Both the position numbers and the translations under genes were made by a program. Under the pieces are notes generated by a model. The model was not told the DNA's origin, searched no databases, and saw only the letters and a list, made by a program, of their open reading frames with translations. Of a stretch of DNA of 18,053 bases, positions 14,516 to 18,053 are shown in pieces. Source of the DNA: Deltaproteobacteria bacterium (GTDB lineage Bacteria > Desulfobacterota > Binatia > UBA9968). The number at the start of each line of letters is the position of its first letter. The stretch's first letter is position 1. The stretch is from positions 1 through 18,053 of the forward strand of contig JAHFAP010000034.1 of the NCBI GenBank assembly GCA_023250495.1, written 5' to 3'.

Positions 14516-14594
14516 CCGGGAAGCAAGCCGTGGCGCTAAATTGATAACCGCTGCTCCGGCGTTAAAGTTCCCACATCGCCGCGCTCTCATGCTT

Positions 14595-15425
14595 CTATTC
14601 CGGCCCTTCTATCTCCCCAAGCAGGATTTCCTCCCCGGATTTTTTGACTATCCAGCGGTGGATCTCTCTCACGATCTCTTCGCCTCCGCCTTCACCCATC
14701 ATCCAGTGGCCGTGGTTGGCGTGCTCGCGAAAGTCTGCGCCGAGCCGCTTGGCCAGCTCGCGCAGCGACGCCACGGGCGCCACTCGATCTTCGCGCCCGC
14801 CGACCACCAAAACCGGACAGCGAATGGAGTTTGGGTCGAGCCTGACGCCGCTGTCAAAAAACTCGCCGATCAGGTGGCTGGAATCAGCCACCAGACAGTT
14901 GAGCGCCTCTAGATGCTGGCTTGCCGGCAGCGAGGCGAGCCAGTTTTCTCGGAAATCCTTTTCCTCAATGCGAAACGGACGGCGAAGAAAAAGCAGCGGC
15001 GAGTATTTCAAGCGCAGAAGCTTGAGCGCGCGCGGCAAGGTCGCCATGATCTCTCTCGGAGGAAGAGCCGAAAGCAGGATCAGCGCCGACACCCCTTCCT
15101 CCTCGGCGGCCTTCTGCGCTATCACTCCTCCCAGACCGTGAGCCAAGAGCACCGGCGGAAACGGAGCAGAGCGGATCACCTGTTTGAGATCGTCCAGGCA
15201 GTCATCAAGGCTCAGCCGCTTCAGCGCCTCAAAGCTTTTCTCCTCAAACCTTCCTCTAAAGTTCACTGCCCAGCATTCCCAGCCAAGATTAGAGAAATGA
15301 GTGGCCCATGGCCGCCAGCAACGGCTGGACGTCCATATGCCGTGAATCAAGATGAGCGGAGATTTGAACTTCGGCTTCTCGGGCGGCGAGGCGTCGAGTA
15401 AAATATCGCCAATCCACTTTTCCAT
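14595..15425 (-). CDS. alpha/beta-hydrolase-fold protein with nucleophile Ser replaced by Gly
   Basis: A 276-residue cytoplasmic protein of the alpha/beta hydrolase fold. The oxyanion strand LILIHGIWTSSRCW, the strand-order pattern, the acid region VVGGREDRVAP (D213) and the histidine HANHGHWMMGE (H240) are all in place. The nucleophile elbow, normally GHSxGG, reads LAHGLGGVIAQ: the catalytic serine is glycine 97 (codon GGT, one base from AGT). It may be catalytically dead, use another residue, or be a binding protein derived from a hydrolase; the substrate cannot be told. The ATG at 15425 has a weak ribosome site. It lies 42 bases downstream of a strong hairpin and 117 bases upstream of the peroxiredoxin operon on the same strand. 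Confidence 0.82.
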   Translation of the reverse strand: MEKWIGDILLDASPPEKPKFKSPLILIHGIWTSSRCWRPWATHFSNLGWECWAVNFRGRFEEKSFEALKRLSLDDCLDDLKQVIRSAPFPPVLLAHGLGGVIAQKAAEEEGVSALILLSALPPREIMATLPRALKLLRLKYSPLLFLRRPFRIEEKDFRENWLASLPASQHLEALNCLVADSSHLIGEFFDSGVRLDPNSIRCPVLVVGGREDRVAPVASLRELAKRLGADFREHANHGHWMMGEGGGEEIVREIHRWIVKKSGEEILLGEIEGPE

Positions 15426-15466
15426 GATCCCGCGCAGCTACGATAGGCGATAGAGACGCACAATAA

Positions 15467-15499
15467 CAAGGCCCTCCGGAATTGGACCGGAGGGCCTTG
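15467..15499 (-). terminator. strong hairpin terminator
   Basis: A perfect 13-bp inverted repeat CAAGGCCCTCCGG (15467-15479) / CCGGAGGGCCTTG (15487-15499) around a 7-base loop. On the minus strand the stem is followed by TTATTG, giving CTTGTTATTG, a moderately T-rich tail. It ends the small transcript starting near 15729. On the plus strand there is no T-run, so it is assigned to the minus strand. Confidence 0.75.
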
Positions 15500-15582
15500 T
15501 GCTCAGAGCAGCCAGAACAGCCACCCTATCGCCTGAGATGAGGAGGGTTTAACTCACCGCCGCCACCCAACATCCAAACTAT

Positions 15583-15621
15583 TTACTTTTTCTTTTTCTT
15601 CTTGGCTTTCTTCTTTGCCAT
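15583..15621 (-). CDS. 12-residue lysine-rich micro-ORF MAKKKAKKKKKK
   Basis: ATG to TAA encodes MAKKKAKKKKKK, nine lysines in twelve residues, all from AAA/AAG codons. The ORF is far below normal gene size, but three signals support translation: a perfect AAGGAGGT four bases upstream, a consensus promoter about 110 bases ahead, and a strong terminator behind. The product could be a nucleic-acid or ribosome-binding basic peptide. Alternatively the poly-lysine run could stall ribosomes as a leader peptide. No function is assigned; the purine tract itself might be the functional part. Confidence 0.55.
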   Translation of the reverse strand: MAKKKAKKKKKK

Positions 15622-15625
15622 AGGC

Positions 15626-15633
15626 ACCTCCTT
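15626..15633 (-). promoter_or_regulatory. perfect Shine-Dalgarno of the lysine-rich micro-ORF
   Basis: AAGGAGGT, the full anti-16S complement, four bases before the ATG at 15621. The upstream segment ACCTCC (15669-15664 on the minus strand) could pair with GGAGGT and hide it, which would allow regulation of initiation. Confidence 0.7.
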
Positions 15634-15735
15634 CTTGGATTCCCCAGGATGGGTATCTACATGGGAGGTAGGAGTTGTGGCTCAGGCGAACAGATTTTTA
15701 TCCTTCAAACCCTCCTATACTTTGTAGGTGATTGC

Positions 15736-15800
15736 ATTATAACGACACTAGTAATTGTGTGTCAAGAAAAAAATAGGATTTTATAAAATTTGGCGAAAAT
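15736..15800 (-). promoter_or_regulatory. perfect-consensus sigma70 promoter with UP-like A/T tracts
   Basis: On the minus strand TTGACA (15765-15760), an 18-base spacer, TATAAT (15741-15736): both hexamers are exact consensus. Immediately upstream (15766-15800) are successive A/T tracts (ATTTTTTT, TTTTATAAAAT, AAATTTT, AAAATTTT), as in the UP elements of rRNA promoters. Predicted start is near 15729. It is by far the strongest promoter in the window and faces the small transcript, not a long gene. Confidence 0.85.
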
Positions 15801-15945
15801 TTTCAGATGAGAATTTCCCATGATCCAGGACGTTTTTCTTCCGCCGGACCGAAATGTTTCAGAACTTTGAAATAGCAGAATGTTTTAAGGCCAGAAGATT
15901 TGAGTTGAAGCTCAACGAGCCGTGGAATGGACCGAATGGTTGTGC
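15766..15945. other. AT-rich non-coding stretch between cyclase gene and small transcript
   Basis: The space between the micro-ORF and the cyclase stop (15622-15945) is over 300 bases without a normal gene. Its lower part holds the leader and promoter described separately. From 15800 to 15945 I see no ORF or strong hairpin, only a weak GTTGA/TCAAC stem near 15905-15920 that might help end the cyclase transcript. Confidence 0.5.
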
Positions 15946-17034
15946 TTATTCCCTGAGCCTGACGATGTTGAAGGCGGCCACCGGCCGTGCGAAGCCCTTG
16001 AGCTGAAGCTCCTGCAAAGGCTCGGCCTCAACTAGCTGCTCCACCTTGCTCAGCGTCTTTTGATTGGTCAGGATCTGGCCGCCTTTGGCCTCGTCGCAGA
16101 GGCGGGAAGCCAGATTGGTAACGTTGCCCACGGCGCCGTAGTCCATGCGGCCTTCAAAGCCGACATTTCCCAGGGTCGCATAACTCGAGGCGAGACCGAT
16201 GCCCAAGTCCAGGTCGTAACCTTTCTTAAGCCATCCGGCGCGCAGCTCCTGCGCCTGGGAGCGCATCTCCACAGCCATGCGCACCGCCCTCTCTGTGTGG
16301 TCCTCGCACGGTATCGGATCGTTGAAGAAGATCATGATACCGTCGCCGGCAAAGCGTTCCAGAGTTCCCTCGAATTTGAAGACCAGCTTTCCCATCTCCG
16401 CGTGATAGCTCCTGAGGAGCTCCATGATCTCCTCCGGCTCGGCGCTATCCGAGAAGGCGGTGAAGCCGCGCAGGTCGAGAAAGACCACCGTGATCTCGCG
16501 CCGGTGGGTTTTGAAGAGCGCGCCCTCTTCGCTCTGGAGCAATGTCTCGGCGACCTGCGGAGAGAGATAGCGCTTAAGCCGGCTCATGCGCTCGATCTCA
16601 GCCACCTGCTCCTTGACCTTATCCGCCAGGGACCGGTTCCACTCTTCGAGCGAGTCATGCAAGTGCTTGATGCGTATCATCGAGCGCACGCGAGCCAGCA
16701 GCTCGAAGGAATCAAATGGCTTCACGACGTAGTCATCCGCCCCGGCATCGAGCCCCCGCACCTTGTCCTCCTGCGATCCTTTAGCGGTCACGAGAATCAC
16801 CGGGATCAACTTGCGCCTCTCATCCTGCCGCAACCGCTTGACCACCTCGATGCCGTTCAGCTTGGGCATCATGTAATCCAGCAGAATGACATCCGGCAGA
16901 AAGGACTCGACCTTCTGAAGCGCCTCTTCTCCGTCGTTGGCCCTTTCAATCGTGTAGCCCTGGTCCATGAGCTCCTGCTCGAGCAGATCCAGGTTGAACG
17001 GCTCATCATCGACGATCAAAACTCTGTTCGGCAT
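15946..17034 (-). CDS. response regulator with class III nucleotide cyclase output
   Basis: A 362-residue cytoplasmic signalling protein. The receiver domain (1-122) has the acidic pair DD at 9-10, phosphoacceptor D53 (VILLDYMMP), T83 and K105 (VVKPF). A coiled-coil linker (about 125-160) leads to a class III adenylate/guanylate cyclase domain (about 178-360) with metal Asp residues D187 (VVFLDLRGFTAF) and D231 (RFAGDGIMIFF) and the transition-state pair N307/R311 (NVTNLASRL). The usual adenine-selecting Lys and Asp positions appear as ER (LERFAGDG) and Asn (GNVTN), so the nucleotide made is uncertain. No histidine kinase is adjacent. The ATG at 17034 follows AGGTAGGG. It is likely a phosphorylation-controlled second-messenger source. 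Confidence 0.92.
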   Translation of the reverse strand: MPNRVLIVDDEPFNLDLLEQELMDQGYTIERANDGEEALQKVESFLPDVILLDYMMPKLNGIEVVKRLRQDERRKLIPVILVTAKGSQEDKVRGLDAGADDYVVKPFDSFELLARVRSMIRIKHLHDSLEEWNRSLADKVKEQVAEIERMSRLKRYLSPQVAETLLQSEEGALFKTHRREITVVFLDLRGFTAFSDSAEPEEIMELLRSYHAEMGKLVFKFEGTLERFAGDGIMIFFNDPIPCEDHTERAVRMAVEMRSQAQELRAGWLKKGYDLDLGIGLASSYATLGNVGFEGRMDYGAVGNVTNLASRLCDEAKGGQILTNQKTLSKVEQLVEAEPLQELQLKGFARPVAAFNIVRLRE

Positions 17035-17045
17035 AGCCCTACCTA

Positions 17046-17156
17046 TTTTAGATTTTGGATTTTAGATTTTCGATTAGAGACCAATAGAGAGTCCACCTTC
17101 TAAGATTTGATACCCGTCTTTCCCAATCTAAAATCGGCGACCGAAAATCCAAAATC
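17046..17156. repeat. GATTTTGG-word intergenic palindromic repeat, copy 2
   Basis: GATTTTGGATTTT (17051-17063) is the exact reverse complement of AAAATCCAAAATC (17144-17156). Each arm is extended by variants of the same word (TTTTAGATTTTCGATT on the left, CAATCTAAAATCGGCGACCG on the right), leaving a central unique part at about 17080-17124. It fills the gap between the substrate-binding-protein gene and the cyclase gene. The right arm overlaps the TGA stop of the former. The word family matches the element at 1738-1789. Confidence 0.75.
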
Positions 17157-18053
17157 ACTTAATCACTCTATCCGCCCGCGCGAGTACTTCATGCGGAATA
17201 GTCAGGCCGATCTGCTTTGCCGTTTTCAGGTTGATGATGAACTCGAACTTCATCGGCTGCTCCACGGGGAGATCGGCGGGCTTAGCACCCTTCAGGATTT
17301 TGTCCACGTAGGTGGCGGCGCGCCGCCACTGGTCAGGAAGGCTTGGCCCGTAGGACATGAGCCCGCCAGCCTCCACAAACTCCCTCTGTTCGTGCATCGC
17401 CGGGAGGCGGCTCTTTGCCGCGAGGTCCGCGATCCGTGACAGGTAACTATTGATGAGAGAATCCGACAGCGTGAGGAGAGCGCCCGCATGCTCCCTGACT
17501 GCGGCTCGGAATACGCTCTGGAAATCGTTGGGACCGCGCACCGCCAGAGATTGAAGCTTGACCGCCAACGACCGAGCCGTAACCTGCGTCCTTTCGAACT
17601 CAAGGGCCTTATCTGGATTGGCTGCATTCCAAAGCACGGCCACCCGGGAGACCCCGGTAGCGGCCTCCTTGAGCAGCTCCAGCCGTTTTCCATTTAACTC
17701 TGGGGACATAACGGCCAATCCTGTGATGTTCCCGCCCGGCCGCGCGAGGCTGGCAACGAGCCCGGTCCCAACAGGATCACTACTCGCCGCCATCACGACG
17801 GGGATTGCCCTGGTCGCTTGCTGAGCAGCAAGGGCCTCTAGCGTGCTCGGCGTAACAATGACGTCAACCTTTAGCCGGACAAGCTCGGCCGCGAGGTCAG
17901 TCAGCCGATCCTCCTTCCCCTGGGCAAATCGGTACTCAATGATGATGTTCTGCCCCTCAATGTAGCCGAGCTCGCGCAGCCCTTGCCGGAATGCCTCAAG
18001 GGTGGGTCCTCGCAGACCGCCTGATAGCAAACCTATCCTGGGGACTTTCGCCG
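17155..18053 (-). CDS. ABC transporter substrate-binding protein (ABC_sub_bind type), 5'-truncated
   Basis: A periplasmic-binding-protein-fold protein of the family often annotated 'ABC transporter substrate-binding protein' (Pfam ABC_sub_bind), thought to bind small organic or amino-acid-like ligands for an importer. The frame is open to the window edge, reading AKVPRIGLLSGGLRGP, the usual first strand of the mature protein, so only the signal peptide and first residues are missing. Family hallmarks are FRQGLRELGYIEGQNIIIEYR, the LVRLKVDVIVT strand, IPVVMAASSDPVGTGLVASLARPGGNITG, and a C-terminal MKFEFIINLKTAKQIGLTIP. The first usable start inside the window (TTG at 18030) is not the real start. 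No permease or ATPase is visible. The stop is provided by the first bases of a word repeat. Confidence 0.88.
   Translation of the reverse strand, partial: AKVPRIGLLSGGLRGPTLEAFRQGLRELGYIEGQNIIIEYRFAQGKEDRLTDLAAELVRLKVDVIVTPSTLEALAAQQATRAIPVVMAASSDPVGTGLVASLARPGGNITGLAVMSPELNGKRLELLKEAATGVSRVAVLWNAANPDKALEFERTQVTARSLAVKLQSLAVRGPNDFQSVFRAAVREHAGALLTLSDSLINSYLSRIADLAAKSRLPAMHEQREFVEAGGLMSYGPSLPDQWRRAATYVDKILKGAKPADLPVEQPMKFEFIINLKTAKQIGLTIPHEVLARADRVIK

Larger units (their letters stand above)
15467..15729 (-). ncRNA. predicted small structured transcript, possibly with microprotein ORF
   Basis: A perfect-consensus promoter at 15736-15765 and a 13-bp hairpin terminator at 15467-15499 delimit a transcript of about 263 nt lying between two unrelated genes. 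It contains a 12-codon ORF with a perfect Shine-Dalgarno. It also contains long-range complementary segments: AGGAGGGTTT (15716-15707) with AAACCCTCCT (15550-15541), and CGCCTGAG (15688-15681) with CTCAGGCG (15537-15530), in a crossing (pseudoknot-like) order. I recognise no known family; it does not look like tmRNA, 6S or RNase P RNA. It could be a stand-alone small RNA, a microprotein mRNA or a leader/attenuator of the downstream hydrolase gene. The ends are inferred from signals only. Confidence 0.6.

Noticed and set aside
15467..15729. Small transcript as tmRNA or 6S RNA
   Set aside because: There is no tRNA-like end or resume codon context, the ORF has its own Shine-Dalgarno and ATG, and no 6S-type central bubble is apparent.
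16060..17103. Long plus-strand ORF opposite the cyclase gene
   Set aside because: Antisense shadow of a well-conserved two-domain protein; its composition and lack of motifs do not support a gene.
17046..17156. CRISPR-like repeats
   Set aside because: Units are short degenerate AT-rich words without uniform spacers, and arms are inverted and not direct; no cas genes nearby.

Overview
The window looks like a chromosomal segment of an uncultured Gram-negative bacterium. It has periplasmic and inner-membrane proteins (a PpiD-like chaperone, CcdA, TlpA and the MreBCD/PBP2/RodA rod complex), moderately high GC, and short palindromic word repeats between genes. The gene mix resembles Deltaproteobacteria in the broad sense or Methylomirabilota/Binatota-type lineages. 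That placement is a low-confidence inference, because no rRNA or other decisive marker is present. No IS, prophage, CRISPR array, tRNA or rRNA was seen.

Layout. 1-1045 (+): 3' part of a CaCA-type cation exchanger. 1057-4368 (-): a coiled-coil protein of unknown role, a histidine phosphatase and a membrane-anchored PpiD/SurA-like foldase. 4369-4568: divergent promoter region. 4569-9980 (+): complete elongasome operon mreB-mreC-mreD-mrdA-rodA. 9981-10068: a palindrome filling the gap between convergent rodA and trxA. 10067-12529 (-): folE-pepA-trxA. 12632-14477 (-): a tightly coupled operon of an exported peroxiredoxin, a TlpA-like thioredoxin and CcdA. 14595-15425 (-): an alpha/beta-hydrolase-fold protein. 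15467-15800 (-): a very strong promoter, a structured leader, a 12-codon lysine-rich ORF and a strong hairpin terminator. 15946-17034 (-): response regulator fused to a class III cyclase. 17155-18053 (-): 5'-truncated ABC-type substrate-binding protein.

Two items stand out. First, the peroxiredoxin at 13938-14477 is interrupted by one in-frame TGA exactly where the catalytic cysteine belongs. A SECIS-like hairpin follows at the right distance, and the protein has no other cysteine. It is best read as a periplasmic selenocysteine peroxiredoxin, and its operon partners (TlpA-like CVPC protein and CcdA) are plausible electron donors, giving a CcdA-TlpA-selenoperoxiredoxin relay. Second, the minus strand at 15467-15765 carries a perfect-consensus sigma70 promoter with upstream A/T tracts. 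It drives a transcript of about 260 nt that contains a perfect Shine-Dalgarno and the ORF MAKKKAKKKKKK, with long-range complementary segments in a crossing arrangement. It looks like a highly expressed structured RNA and/or microprotein gene, or a leader attenuator for the hydrolase-peroxiredoxin region.

Three kinds of intergenic word repeat (GATTTTGG, GTGAGCAG, AGCTGATAGC) sit in gene gaps. They repeatedly run into, or supply, the stop codon of the neighbouring gene.
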